NCBI RefSeq assembly: GCF_003572205.1
Contig: NZ_QXNY01000006.1
Coordinates: forward strand, 248,001-312,000
Source: Algihabitans albus
GTDB taxonomy: Bacteria > Pseudomonadota > Alphaproteobacteria > Kiloniellales > DSM-21159
Reading direction: 5' to 3'
Length of the DNA: 64,000 nt
Shown: piece after piece, positions 19,972 to 28,483 of the stretch
Layout of the letters: each line of letters begins with the position of its first letter
Numbering within the stretch: position 1 is the stretch's first letter
The notes under the pieces: generated by a model
The model's input: only the letters and a program-made list of their open reading frames with translations
Told to the model about the DNA's origin: nothing
The model's database searches: none
Program-made: the position numbers and the translations under genes

Positions 19972-20205
19972 ATGTCGAGCATCGATCAGCCCCAGCGGAT
20001 CTCCGGCACGGTGCCGCTGCTGCGCGCACCGCTTCGCCGGCCGCGCCGCAATCCCTTCATGCACCTGCTTCACGCCCTGATGGCACTGCAGCGCCATGCC
20101 GAGGAGCGCGAGCGCATCCTGGAACTGGACGACCGTATGCTGCGCGATATCGGCGTCAGCCGCAGCGAGCTGCTACGGAGTCTCTATCGCGGCTACGAGG
20201 ACTAA
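19972..20205 (+). CDS. DUF1127 small protein (second copy)
   Basis: A 77-residue basic protein ending in the DUF1127 motif ERILELDDRMLRDIGVSRSELL. It is paralogous to the protein at 18230 but differs in the N-terminal half. The ATG at 19972 with AGAGGA nine bases upstream is preferred; in-frame ATGs at 19963 and 19909 are alternatives. Upstream, a GTGAG-AGTG-CTCAC palindrome (19870-19883) may be a regulatory site. It is probably transcribed separately from the GNAT gene, given the 150-base gap. Confidence 0.82.
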   Translation: MSSIDQPQRISGTVPLLRAPLRRPRRNPFMHLLHALMALQRHAEERERILELDDRMLRDIGVSRSELLRSLYRGYED

Positions 20206-20306
20206 CGGGCTGCTCGCAAGATTTGCGCCGCCGCCGCTTCTGGCCTTCCGCCGCCGCCCCGACTAGCTTGATTTATCTTTGGATCCCATAGCGCTAGGGG
20301 GTGTCG

Positions 20307-20771
20307 GTGAGCGCAGCGAGAGGCGAGAGTTACTTCGAGGACTTTCCGGTCGGTCGTCGTTTCACCACGGGTGGCGCCACGCTCAGCGAGGCACAAATTC
20401 TGGCCTTCGCTTGGGAGTGGGACCCGCAGCCCTTCCACATCGATGCCGAGGCCGCCAAGGGCTGGGGCTATGGCGGCCTGATCGCGAGCGGCTTTCAGAC
20501 TCTTTTGGTCGCCTTCCGCCTGATCGTTCAGGAGAACGTCTGGGTTCACTGTTCCCTCGGCTCGCCCGGCATCGAGGCGTTGCGCTGGCTTCTGCCCGTG
20601 CGGCCCGGAGATACCTTGCATTGCCGCGGCGAAGTCCTGGAGGCGCGGGAAAGCGGCTCCAAGCCCGACCGCGGCGTCGTCAAGTTCCGGTACGATGTCC
20701 TCAACCAGAAGGACGAAACGGTTGCCGATATGGTCGCCACTCAGATCCTACGCCGCCGTCCCGCGGAGTAG
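20307..20771 (+). CDS. MaoC-like (R)-specific enoyl-CoA hydratase/dehydratase
   Basis: A 154-residue hotdog-fold MaoC dehydratase domain protein. The hydratase signature Asp/His pair is in WEWDPQPFHIDAEAA; FPVGRRFTTGGATLSEAQI and LIASGFQTLLVAFRLI are family segments. It hydrates trans-2-enoyl-CoA or a related thioester, and the substrate is not predictable. The GTG at 20307 with AGGGGG five bases upstream fits better than the GTG at 20301. It is convergent with the SLC13 gene. Confidence 0.85.
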   Translation: MSAARGESYFEDFPVGRRFTTGGATLSEAQILAFAWEWDPQPFHIDAEAAKGWGYGGLIASGFQTLLVAFRLIVQENVWVHCSLGSPGIEALRWLLPVRPGDTLHCRGEVLEARESGSKPDRGVVKFRYDVLNQKDETVADMVATQILRRRPAE

Positions 20772-20786
20772 GGCTTCGACGTCGTT

Positions 20787-22574
20787 CTAGACAGGCCAGA
20801 CCGCCAGGATCACCGGCACGGCGACGATGACGATCAGCAGATCGAGCGCCAGGCCCATCCGGGCATAGTCGCCGAAGCGATAGCCGCCGGGCCCCATGAC
20901 GAGCAGGTTCGACTGGTGGCCGATGGGCGTCAGATAGGTCGAGGAGGCGCCGACCGCGACGGCCATCAGGAAGGGGTCCAGCGAGTAGCCGAGACCGTTG
21001 GCGATCTCGATACCGATCGGCGCCATCAGCACGGCGGTCGCGGCGTTGTTCATCACGTCGCTCAGCAGCATGGTCACCACCATCAGCAGTGCCAGGATCA
21101 GCCAGACGGGAGCGCTTTCGCCGAGATTCAGGATCGGCTGGGCGATCACCATCGATCCCCCGGTGGCTTCGAGAGCCTGGCCGACCGGAATCATGGCGCC
21201 GAGCAAGATCACGATGGGCCAGTCGATCGATTCGTAGACGTCGCGGAGCTGCAGGGCCCCGGCCATGACCACCGCGACGGCCGCGCCCGTGAAGGCGATG
21301 TGCGGCGGCAGCAGTCCGAAGACGACCAGGGCCACGGCCGCGCCGAAGATGGCGAGCGCGCGCCAACTGTCGCCGCGGCGGGCGATTTCCAGTCCGCGTT
21401 CGGCCAGGGGCAGCATGCCGAGGTTGCGGCAGGCCTCCGGCATGATCTCGCGTTCGCCCTGCAGCAGCAGGACGTCGCCGGGCAGGAAACGCACCTGCCC
21501 GAGTCGTTCGTAGATTCTTTCGCCCTGGCGCGACACGGCGAGCAGGTTGACGCCGTAGCGGGTGTGCAGGCGCAGTGAGCGGGCGGTCCGCCCCTCCAGC
21601 CGCGATCCGGGCGTGATCACGGCTTCGATCAGCCCGACCCGCTCGGAGCGCAGAGTGTCTGCGCGAACGCCGCCCGCGCCGACCAGCTCGACTCCGGCGG
21701 TCTCGACCAGCCGGCGTAGAGCCTGCGGGTCGGCTTCCAGAATCAGGATGTCGCCCGACTGCAGCCGGAGGAACCCGGAGGGAGCGAGGATCCGGTCCTT
21801 GCGGCGGACCAGCGCCACGACGGAGATGTCCCCTTGGCCGACGGCGAAAAGGTCGAGCAGCCGGCGGCCGACGTAGGCCGATTTGGCTGGCACGCGCGCT
21901 TCGGTGATGTAGCCCTCGATTTCGACCAGCGGGCGCTCGCCGTTGGATGGCTGGGCGGCCAGCCGTTCGGGCAGCAGGCGCCAGCCAAGCAGGGCGACGA
22001 AGCCGATTCCGACCGCCGCGACCGTCAGGCCGACCGGCGTGAAGTCGAACATCGCGAAGGATTGGCCGGTCGCCTCGGCCCGCAGATTGGCGATCACCAC
22101 GTTGGGCGGCGTGCCGACCAGGGTGATCAGCCCGCCCAGCAGGGAGGCGAAGGACAGCGGCATGAGAAGCTGGCTCGGGCTGCGCTTCGCGTCGCGTGCC
22201 AGCTCGAGCGCGACCGGGAGCAGGAGTGCCACCGCGCCAAGGTTGTTCATGAAGGCGGAACAGACGCCGCAGGTTGCGGTCAGGGCCAGCATCTGCAGGG
22301 TCGGTCGCGACGACAGCCGGCTCAGCAGCCGGGTCACGACTCCGAGCAGGGCGGAGGTTCGCAGGGCACGGGTCAGGATCAGGATCGCGGCAACGGTGAT
22401 CACGGCGGGATGGCCGAAGCCGCTGAAGGCGCTCTCGGTCGGGACGACGCCGCCGATCACCGCCGCCAGCAAGACCAGCAGGGCAACCAGATCGTAGCGC
22501 AGCCGCCCCCAGGCAAAGAGCCCGAGCGCACCGGCCAAGATCGCAAAGAGCAGGAGCTGGTCGGGTGTCGGCAT
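20787..22574 (-). CDS. SLC13/DASS family anion permease with RCK_C domains
   Basis: A 595-residue inner-membrane transporter. About ten hydrophobic segments are split by a large cytoplasmic region of two TrkA-C (RCK_C) domains (about residues 205-375, e.g. VGRRLLDLFAVGQGDISVVALVRR). Family signatures include CSAFMNNLGAVALLLPVA and GGLITLVGTPPNVVIANL in the first half and SDVMNNAATAVLMAPIG in the second, an inverted-repeat layout. Members move dicarboxylates, sulfate or other anions with Na+. The ATG at 22574 has AGGAGGGG about 12 bases upstream; the open frame to 22712 is Pro-rich and rejected. Confidence 0.9.
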   Translation of the reverse strand: MPTPDQLLLFAILAGALGLFAWGRLRYDLVALLVLLAAVIGGVVPTESAFSGFGHPAVITVAAILILTRALRTSALLGVVTRLLSRLSSRPTLQMLALTATCGVCSAFMNNLGAVALLLPVALELARDAKRSPSQLLMPLSFASLLGGLITLVGTPPNVVIANLRAEATGQSFAMFDFTPVGLTVAAVGIGFVALLGWRLLPERLAAQPSNGERPLVEIEGYITEARVPAKSAYVGRRLLDLFAVGQGDISVVALVRRKDRILAPSGFLRLQSGDILILEADPQALRRLVETAGVELVGAGGVRADTLRSERVGLIEAVITPGSRLEGRTARSLRLHTRYGVNLLAVSRQGERIYERLGQVRFLPGDVLLLQGEREIMPEACRNLGMLPLAERGLEIARRGDSWRALAIFGAAVALVVFGLLPPHIAFTGAAVAVVMAGALQLRDVYESIDWPIVILLGAMIPVGQALEATGGSMVIAQPILNLGESAPVWLILALLMVVTMLLSDVMNNAATAVLMAPIGIEIANGLGYSLDPFLMAVAVGASSTYLTPIGHQSNLLVMGPGGYRFGDYARMGLALDLLIVIVAVPVILAVWPV

Positions 22575-22903
22575 TCGGTGTTCGGCCCCTCCTGCGGGCC
22601 TGTGCGGTCGGTTGGGTTGTCGGGTGGTTAGGCCCTGGCAGGGGCGGGGTGCAAGCGGCGCGGGCGGTCCGGCAATCCGATCCGGAGCGGTGGCAAGTCG
22701 CAGTGGCGCCACATTCTACGCTCGCCGCCTTGGTCTGCGCCAGTGGCGAGCGACGCGGCGCCTCGGCAGGCCGTTGCGCCGGCCATAGATAGGACTTGGG
22801 CCGGCCCTGTCACCTGGTCCGTTGACGCACTGCAGCATGCCGCCTAATGTCCGCGCTCTCCCTGTTCTTTTGGCGACCTCTAACCGCTGAGGAGCGACCC
22901 GTT
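22575..22903. other. Divergent intergenic region with possible serC leader
   Basis: This gap of 329 bases separates the divergent SLC13 and serC genes and contains no gene that I can support. Close to serC, CGCTC (22854-22858) can pair with GAGCG (22892-22896), and CCTC (22877-22880) can pair with GAGG (22889-22892). Both pairings involve the serC ribosome-binding GAGGAG. A conserved serC leader RNA is known in alphaproteobacteria, but I cannot confirm that this matches it. Confidence 0.35.
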
Positions 22904-24088
22904 ATGAGCCCCCTCGCCAGGCCGACGCGTCCGGCCGCCACACCCGCCAACCCGAATTTCTCGAGCGGTCCCTGCGCGAAACGCCCCGGTTGGTCGCTGC
23001 AGGCCCTGGACGGCGCTTTCCTCGGCCGCTCGCACCGCGCCAAGGGCGGCAAGGTCAAGCTGGCCGAGGTGATCGAGCGCTCCAAGCGGCTGCTCGATCT
23101 GCCCGCCGACTGGCGGCTCGGTATCGTTCCGGCCTCCGATACCGGTGCTGTCGAGATGGCCATGTGGTCCCTGCTGGGCCAGCGCGGAGTCGACCTGCTG
23201 GCCTGGGAATCCTTCGGCGCCGGCTGGGTGACCGATGCGGTCAAACAGTTGGGCCTGACCGATTCGCGCAGGCTGGAGGCCGGCTATGGCGCGCTGCCCG
23301 ATCTCAGCCAGGTGAACTGGAGCCGGGACGTGGTCTTCACCTGGAACGGAACGACCTCCGGCGTGCGCGTGCCGAACGGCGACTGGATTCCGGCCGGTCG
23401 CGAGGGCCTGGCGATCTGCGATGCGACCTCGGCGGCTTTCGCCATGGACCTGCCCTACGACAAGCTGGATGTCGTCACCTGGTCCTGGCAGAAGGTGCTG
23501 GGCGGCGAGGCGGCGCACGGCATGCTGGCGTTGTCGCCCCGCGCTGTCGAGCGGCTGGAAAGCTACAGCCCGCCCTGGCCGCTGCCGAAGATCTTCCGGC
23601 TGACCAAGGGCGGCAAGCTGATCGAAGGCGTTTTCAAGGGCGAAACCATCAACACCCCCTCGCTGCTTTGCGTCGAGGATGCCCTGGACGGTTTGGCCTG
23701 GGCCGAGTCGATCGGCGGCCGCCCGGCCCTGATCGCACGCGCCGAAGCCAACCTGGCGGCCGTTTCCGACTGGGTCGCGGCCCGCGATTGGGTCGATTTT
23801 CTGGCTGAAGATCCGGCCACGCGCTCCTGCACCTCGATTTGCCTGAAGATGGTCGACGATTGGTTCGTCGGGCTGGCCCCGGAACAACAGTCCGCCGCCG
23901 CCAAGCGGATGGTCGCGCTCCTGGAGGCGGAAGCCGCGGCTTACGACATCGGGGCCTACCGCGACGCGCCGCCGGGTCTACGGATCTGGGGCGGCGCCAC
24001 GGTGGAGACCGCCGACATCCAGGCGCTGCTGCCCTGGCTCGACTGGGCCTATGCCGGCGTCAAGGCCGAACAGGCCGCGACCGCCTGA
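22904..24088 (+). CDS. serC: Phosphoserine transaminase SerC
   Basis: A 394-residue PLP class V aminotransferase converting 3-phosphohydroxypyruvate to phosphoserine. The start of the mature sequence [17 protein letters not shown] and the PLP lysine in [16 protein letters not shown] identify the alphaproteobacterial/archaeal type of SerC rather than the E. coli type. The ATG at 22904 has GAGGAG nine bases upstream; an earlier ATG at 22847 lies in the leader. It lies 57 bases before serA and is surely co-transcribed with it. Confidence 0.94.
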   Translation: MSPLARPTRPAATPANPNFSSGPCAKRPGWSLQALDGAFLGRSHRAKGGKVKLAEVIERSKRLLDLPADWRLGIVPASDTGAVEMAMWSLLGQRGVDLLAWESFGAGWVTDAVKQLGLTDSRRLEAGYGALPDLSQVNWSRDVVFTWNGTTSGVRVPNGDWIPAGREGLAICDATSAAFAMDLPYDKLDVVTWSWQKVLGGEAAHGMLALSPRAVERLESYSPPWPLPKIFRLTKGGKLIEGVFKGETINTPSLLCVEDALDGLAWAESIGGRPALIARAEANLAAVSDWVAARDWVDFLAEDPATRSCTSICLKMVDDWFVGLAPEQQSAAAKRMVALLEAEAAAYDIGAYRDAPPGLRIWGGATVETADIQALLPWLDWAYAGVKAEQAATA

Positions 24089-24145
24089 TCCAAAAGGCCC
24101 GATCCGAACCCTCAACGTTTCCTGGAAAACGAGATTTAGAGACCC

Positions 24146-25732
24146 ATGCCCAAGGTCCTGATTGCCGATAAGCTCAGCCCGCTCGCCGTCGAAGTCTTCA
24201 AGCAGCGCGGCCTCGAGGTGGATTTCGAAACGAGCCTCAGCCCGGAAGAGTTGCAGGCGCGCGCCGCGGACTACGACGGCATCGCCGTGCGCTCGGCCAC
24301 CAAGCTGAAGGCCGAGGTTCTGAAGGCCGGTGCGGCCGGCAAGCTGAAGGTAACGGGGCGCGCGGGCATCGGCGTCGACAACATCGACGTGGAGGCGGCG
24401 ACGGCCGAGGGCGTCGTGGTGATGAACACGCCTTACGGCAATGCGACGACGACCGCCGAGCACACGGTCGCGCTGATCTTCGCGCTCGCCCGCCAGATTC
24501 CCGCCGCCGACGCCTCGACCCAAGCCGGAAAGTGGGAGAAGTCCCGCTTCATGGGTATGGAGCTGACCGGCAAGACGCTCGGGCTGATCGGCTGCGGCAA
24601 CATCGGCTCGATCGTGGCGGAGCGGGCGCTGGGCCTGCGCATGAAGGTCGCGGCCTACGATCCCTTTCTGTCGAACGACCGGGCGATCGATCTGGGCGTC
24701 GAGAAGGTGGAACTGGACGAGCTGCTGCGGCGCGCCGACGTGATCACCTTGCATGTGCCGATGAACGATCAGACACGCGGCATCATCGACGCCGCCGCCC
24801 TGGCCAAGTGCAAGAAGGGTGTGCGGATTATCAACTGCGCGCGCGGCGGCCTGGTGGTCGAGGCCGACCTGAAGGCGGCGCTCGAGTCCGGTCAGGTGGC
24901 GGGCGCGGCGCTCGACGTCTTCGAGGTCGAGCCGGCCAAGGAAAACGGCCTGTTCGGTCTGCCCAATCTGGTCTGCACCCCGCATCTGGGCGCCTCGACC
25001 ACGGAGGCGCAGGAGAACGTGGCGGTCCAGATCGCGGAGCAGATGAGCGACTATCTGCTCAGCGGTGCGGTGACCAATGCCATCAACATGCCCTCGCTGA
25101 CGGCCGAGGACGCCAAGCGCCTGGGCCCTTACATGAAGCTGGCCGAGGATCTGGGGTCCTTCGCCGGTCAACTGACGCGCACGGGCCTGCAGGCCGTGTC
25201 CATCGAGTACGAAGGACATGTCGCCGAGCTCAACACCCGTCCGCTGACCCAGGCGGCTCTGACGGGTCTGCTGCGGCCGATGCTGGACTCGGTCAATATG
25301 GTCAATGCGCCGGTTCTGGCCCGTCAGCGGGATATCGAGTTGCGCGAGGTCAAGGACGAGACGCCGGGCGACTACCAGACGCTGATCCGTCTGGTGGTCA
25401 AGACGGACCGTCAGGAACGGGCCGTCTCGGGGACCCTGTTCAGCGGCGACAAGCCGCGCATCGTCGAGATCAAGGGCATCCAGATCGAGGCTCAGCTCTC
25501 GCCGCACATGCTCTACACCACCAACGACGACAAGCCCGGTGTGATCGGGGCCCTGACCGGACTCCTGGCTCAGGAGGGCATCAACATCGCGACCTTCCAC
25601 CTGGGCCGTAACGCACCAGGCGGCGATGCCATCGCCCTCATCGAGTTGGACGATGCGATGAGCCGCGAGACCCTGGAAAAGGTCAGGGCCTTGCCACTTA
25701 TCACCCGCGCGGAGCTGCTGCAGTTCCGGTAG
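24146..25732 (+). CDS. serA: D-3-phosphoglycerate dehydrogenase SerA
   Basis: First committed step of serine synthesis, oxidising 3-phosphoglycerate with NAD. It has 528 residues, the long form. The NAD-binding loop GLIGCGNIG is near residues 147-154. Catalytic-region motifs are NCARGGLVVEADL, FEVEP and CTPHLGASTTEAQ. An intervening (ASB) domain is followed by a C-terminal ACT domain (about 455-528, MLYTTNDDKPGVIGALTGLL) that usually mediates feedback control by serine. It follows serC directly. Confidence 0.95.
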   Translation: MPKVLIADKLSPLAVEVFKQRGLEVDFETSLSPEELQARAADYDGIAVRSATKLKAEVLKAGAAGKLKVTGRAGIGVDNIDVEAATAEGVVVMNTPYGNATTTAEHTVALIFALARQIPAADASTQAGKWEKSRFMGMELTGKTLGLIGCGNIGSIVAERALGLRMKVAAYDPFLSNDRAIDLGVEKVELDELLRRADVITLHVPMNDQTRGIIDAAALAKCKKGVRIINCARGGLVVEADLKAALESGQVAGAALDVFEVEPAKENGLFGLPNLVCTPHLGASTTEAQENVAVQIAEQMSDYLLSGAVTNAINMPSLTAEDAKRLGPYMKLAEDLGSFAGQLTRTGLQAVSIEYEGHVAELNTRPLTQAALTGLLRPMLDSVNMVNAPVLARQRDIELREVKDETPGDYQTLIRLVVKTDRQERAVSGTLFSGDKPRIVEIKGIQIEAQLSPHMLYTTNDDKPGVIGALTGLLAQEGINIATFHLGRNAPGGDAIALIELDDAMSRETLEKVRALPLITRAELLQFR

Positions 25733-25795
25733 GACAAGGAGTCTGGTAGGACAGCGTGGTGCGGTTGCACTCCGTCCCGGAGGGATTTTCGACTC

Positions 25796-26710
25796 ATGCG
25801 TCGCCTCGCCGGCAGGCTCCTGATTGTCTTGCCGTTTCTGATCCTTCCCGCGGAGGTCTTGGCCGAGAGCCTCGCCGATTTTGGCATCCGGGTGACGACC
25901 GGGCGTGCGCCCTTGCTCGAGGCGCCCCGCATTGCGCTGCCGCCGGAGGCCTTGGCGGATTCGCGGCCGGCCACAGGCAGTTCCGGCATCGTGAAGGCAC
26001 TGTTGATCGCACCGACCGACCGCTATGGCCACGGGGTTCTGGGCGATGCGATCGAAGCCGGCGGCCTGAGGGTGATCACGGACGGCGGCCTGGTGCTGGA
26101 GGTGATGCTTCCGCGCGATGCGGTGTTCGAGGATCTGGTGCCGCGCCTGCTCGATCTCACCGGCGATGGTCGCGACGAGGTGCTGGTGATCACGGCCTAT
26201 CGCGATCGCGGTGCCGCGCTGGCCGTCTACGCCATCGCCGAGGGCGAGCTGCGCCTGTTGGATGAGACTCCGGCGATCGGCAGTCCCAATCGCTGGCGAA
26301 ACCCCGCCGGAGCCGGCGATTTCGATGGCGATGGACAGATCGATCTGGTCGAGGTGCAGACGCCGCATATCGGTGGGATCCTGCGGCTGTGGCGCTGGGT
26401 GGACGGCGGCCTTCGGCCCGGACCCGAGGTCGCGGGCGTCTCGAACCACGCGATCGGCAGCCGGTCTCTCGACCTCTCGGCGGTGCTCGATCTGGACGGC
26501 GACGGCGACGACGAACTGCTGGTCCCCGAGATGGGGCTGCGCAGTCTCGCGGCGTTCGATCTGCGGGGCGGTGCGTGGGTCCGGCGCGGCCGTTTGGAGC
26601 ATGATGCGGCCATCGTCGGGGACTTCGTCGTCGAGGACTTCGACGGCAACGGGCGACTCGATATCGGCTACCCGCTGGCGGACGGGACCTTCGTGCGGTT
26701 GCTGCGCTGA
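25796..26710 (+). CDS. Exported FG-GAP/VCBS-repeat protein
   Basis: A 304-residue exported protein with a signal peptide (about residues 1-23, ending EVLAES). Four calcium-binding-like loops occur: DLTGDGRDE, DFDGDGQID, DLDGDGDDE and DFDGNGRLD, each within an FG-GAP/VCBS beta-propeller blade. No enzymatic motif is visible. It sits between serA and purA, where many relatives carry hisZ; it has no similarity to HisZ. Function unknown; a periplasmic integrin-alpha-like propeller is the likely fold. Confidence 0.8.
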   Translation: MRRLAGRLLIVLPFLILPAEVLAESLADFGIRVTTGRAPLLEAPRIALPPEALADSRPATGSSGIVKALLIAPTDRYGHGVLGDAIEAGGLRVITDGGLVLEVMLPRDAVFEDLVPRLLDLTGDGRDEVLVITAYRDRGAALAVYAIAEGELRLLDETPAIGSPNRWRNPAGAGDFDGDGQIDLVEVQTPHIGGILRLWRWVDGGLRPGPEVAGVSNHAIGSRSLDLSAVLDLDGDGDDELLVPEMGLRSLAAFDLRGGAWVRRGRLEHDAAIVGDFVVEDFDGNGRLDIGYPLADGTFVRLLR

Positions 26711-26796
26711 TCTTCCCGTTCGGCGGCGCCGATGCCGCTATCGGCACAAGGATGCCTTTTGGCGGATCGAGTGGTTCCAACCAACCGAAAAACCGT

Positions 26797-26934
26797 CTAG
26801 AGCAGGATCGCCCTACGTGGAGTCGCCCTGGCGATCCCACGTAGGGCCCGAATCCCACTCTCCCGGAAGACCAGAGTGCGATTCACATCCGAACGGAAGC
26901 GAAACCGCTTCCATTCGGGACCATAGCGCTCTAG
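26797..26934. repeat. Mosaic palindromic intergenic repeat element
   Basis: This 138-bp element is bounded by CTAGAGC (26797-26803) and GCTCTAG (26928-26934). Inside are nested inverted repeats: GCCCTACGTGG/CCACGTAGGGC (26810, 26837), GGATCGCC/GGCGATCC (26805, 26830), CACTCT/AGAGTG (26856, 26873) within GAATC/GATTC (26850, 26880), and GGAAGCG/CGCTTCC (26895, 26906). CTAGAGC-bounded mosaic repeats are common in alphaproteobacterial intergenic DNA. Here it occupies nearly the whole gap before purA. Confidence 0.7.
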
Positions 26935-27000
26935 GACAACGCCCGCGGCAGAGCCGGAGGCTCCCGAGGGCCGCCGCAGCGCTCGCGAAGAGGACATATC

Positions 27001-28293
27001 ATGGGTAACGTAGTCGTCGTCGGCTCCCAATGGGGCGACGAAGGCAAGGGCAAGATCGTGGACTGGCTCTCGGAGCGCGCCGATGTGGTGGTGCGATTCC
27101 AGGGCGGCCATAACGCCGGACATACGTTGGTGGTCGGCAACGAGACCTATAAGCTCTCGCTGCTGCCCTCCGGCGTCGTGCGCCCCGGTAAGCTCTCGAT
27201 CATCGGCAACGGCGTGGTGGTAGACCCCTGGGCCCTGATCGAGGAGATCGAGCGGCTGACGGGGCAGGGCGTCGCGATCACCCCGGACACGTTCAAGATC
27301 GCCGAAAACGCGGCCCTGATCCTGCCGCTGCATGGGGCGGTGGATCGTGCGCGCGAGGCGCGGCGCGGCGACGACAGGATCGGCACGACCGGGCGCGGCA
27401 TCGGCCCGGCCTACGAGGACAAGGTCGGCCGCCGGGCGATCCGGATATGCGATCTCTCGGATCGGGATTTGCTCGCCAAGCGCGTTAATTCCCTGCTGGT
27501 TCACCACAACGCTCTCTTCCGGGGGCTGGATCTGCCCGAGGTGGCGGCAGAGGAGTTGATCGAACAGCTCCACGACATCGCCCCGAAGATCCTGCCCTAC
27601 ACGGACCGCGTCTGGCAGCGCCTGGACGAGGCGCGGCGCGACGGCAAGCGGATTCTCTTCGAGGGCGCGCAGGGCGCCATGCTCGACGTCGATCACGGGA
27701 CCTATCCCTTCGTCACCTCCTCCAACACCCTGGGCGGTCAGGCGGCGGCCGGGTCCGGTATCGCACCGGGATCGCTCGGGATGGTGCTGGGAATCACCAA
27801 GGCCTACACGACCCGCGTCGGCAGCGGACCCTTCCCGACCGAGTTGGACGACGAGATCGGCCGGCGCCTGGGCGAGCGCGGGCACGAATTCGGAACCGTA
27901 ACGGGGCGGGCGCGGCGCTGCGGCTGGTTCGATGCCGTGATGGTGCGCCAGGCGATCAAGATCGGCGGTATCGACGGCATTGCGCTGACCAAACTCGACG
28001 TGCTCGACGGTTTCGAGCAACTCCAGGTCTGCACCGGCTATCGGATCGACGGGGCCCTGCTCGACTATTTGCCGGCCCAACCGGCCTTGCAGGCGCGCGC
28101 CGAACCGGTTTACGAGGACTTCGAAGGCTGGTCCGACTCGACGCAGGGGGCACGCTCCTGGGCCGATTTGCCGGCGACGGCCGTGAAATACATCCGTCGC
28201 ATCGAGGAACTGATCGGCGCGCCGGTGGCCCTGCTTTCCACCTCGCCGGAGCGGGACGACACGATTCTGGTACGCGATCCCTTCGGTCCCTGA
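27001..28293 (+). CDS. purA: Adenylosuccinate synthetase
   Basis: A 430-residue GTP-dependent enzyme that converts IMP and aspartate to adenylosuccinate, the first committed step to AMP. The P-loop [11 protein letters not shown] spans residues 8-18, HNAGHT follows, and the C-terminal GTP-binding region includes TKLDVLDGF. Length and N-terminus are typical. The mosaic repeat element lies only 66 bases upstream, so the purA leader transcript may contain it. Confidence 0.96.
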   Translation: MGNVVVVGSQWGDEGKGKIVDWLSERADVVVRFQGGHNAGHTLVVGNETYKLSLLPSGVVRPGKLSIIGNGVVVDPWALIEEIERLTGQGVAITPDTFKIAENAALILPLHGAVDRAREARRGDDRIGTTGRGIGPAYEDKVGRRAIRICDLSDRDLLAKRVNSLLVHHNALFRGLDLPEVAAEELIEQLHDIAPKILPYTDRVWQRLDEARRDGKRILFEGAQGAMLDVDHGTYPFVTSSNTLGGQAAAGSGIAPGSLGMVLGITKAYTTRVGSGPFPTELDDEIGRRLGERGHEFGTVTGRARRCGWFDAVMVRQAIKIGGIDGIALTKLDVLDGFEQLQVCTGYRIDGALLDYLPAQPALQARAEPVYEDFEGWSDSTQGARSWADLPATAVKYIRRIEELIGAPVALLSTSPERDDTILVRDPFGP

Positions 28294-28309
28294 CCAATTC
28301 GCTCCAAGT

Positions 28310-28365
28310 ACTTGTGCTTAAACACAAGTTACCGCAATCGTCCGACCCGCAAAGCCGGTCGGACG
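28310..28365 (+). repeat. Two consecutive hairpins after purA
   Basis: ACTTGTG-CTTAAA-CACAAGT (28310-28329) is a perfect 7-bp stem-loop. CGTCCGACC/GGTCGGACG (28339-28347, 28357-28365) is a perfect 9-bp stem with a partly paired loop. Neither is followed by a T tract, so they are not classical intrinsic terminators. They may stabilise the purA 3' end or act in the promoter region of the downstream gene. Confidence 0.5.
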
Positions 28366-28483
28366 TATCGCTCCGGTCTCTCGGGTCCGTTAACCTCGCC
28401 TTTGCCATCGCGCGAGTAGATTGACGTGCGTGCCGCCCTCTCGGCGGCGCCTGTCGTCCACTACGGCCCGAGACCCTACGGCA

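Noticed and set aside
23978-26602. 874-codon open frame antisense to serC/serA/FG-GAP gene
   Set aside because: It lies opposite clearly conserved genes and has shadow-type composition (Gln, His, Arg, Asp).
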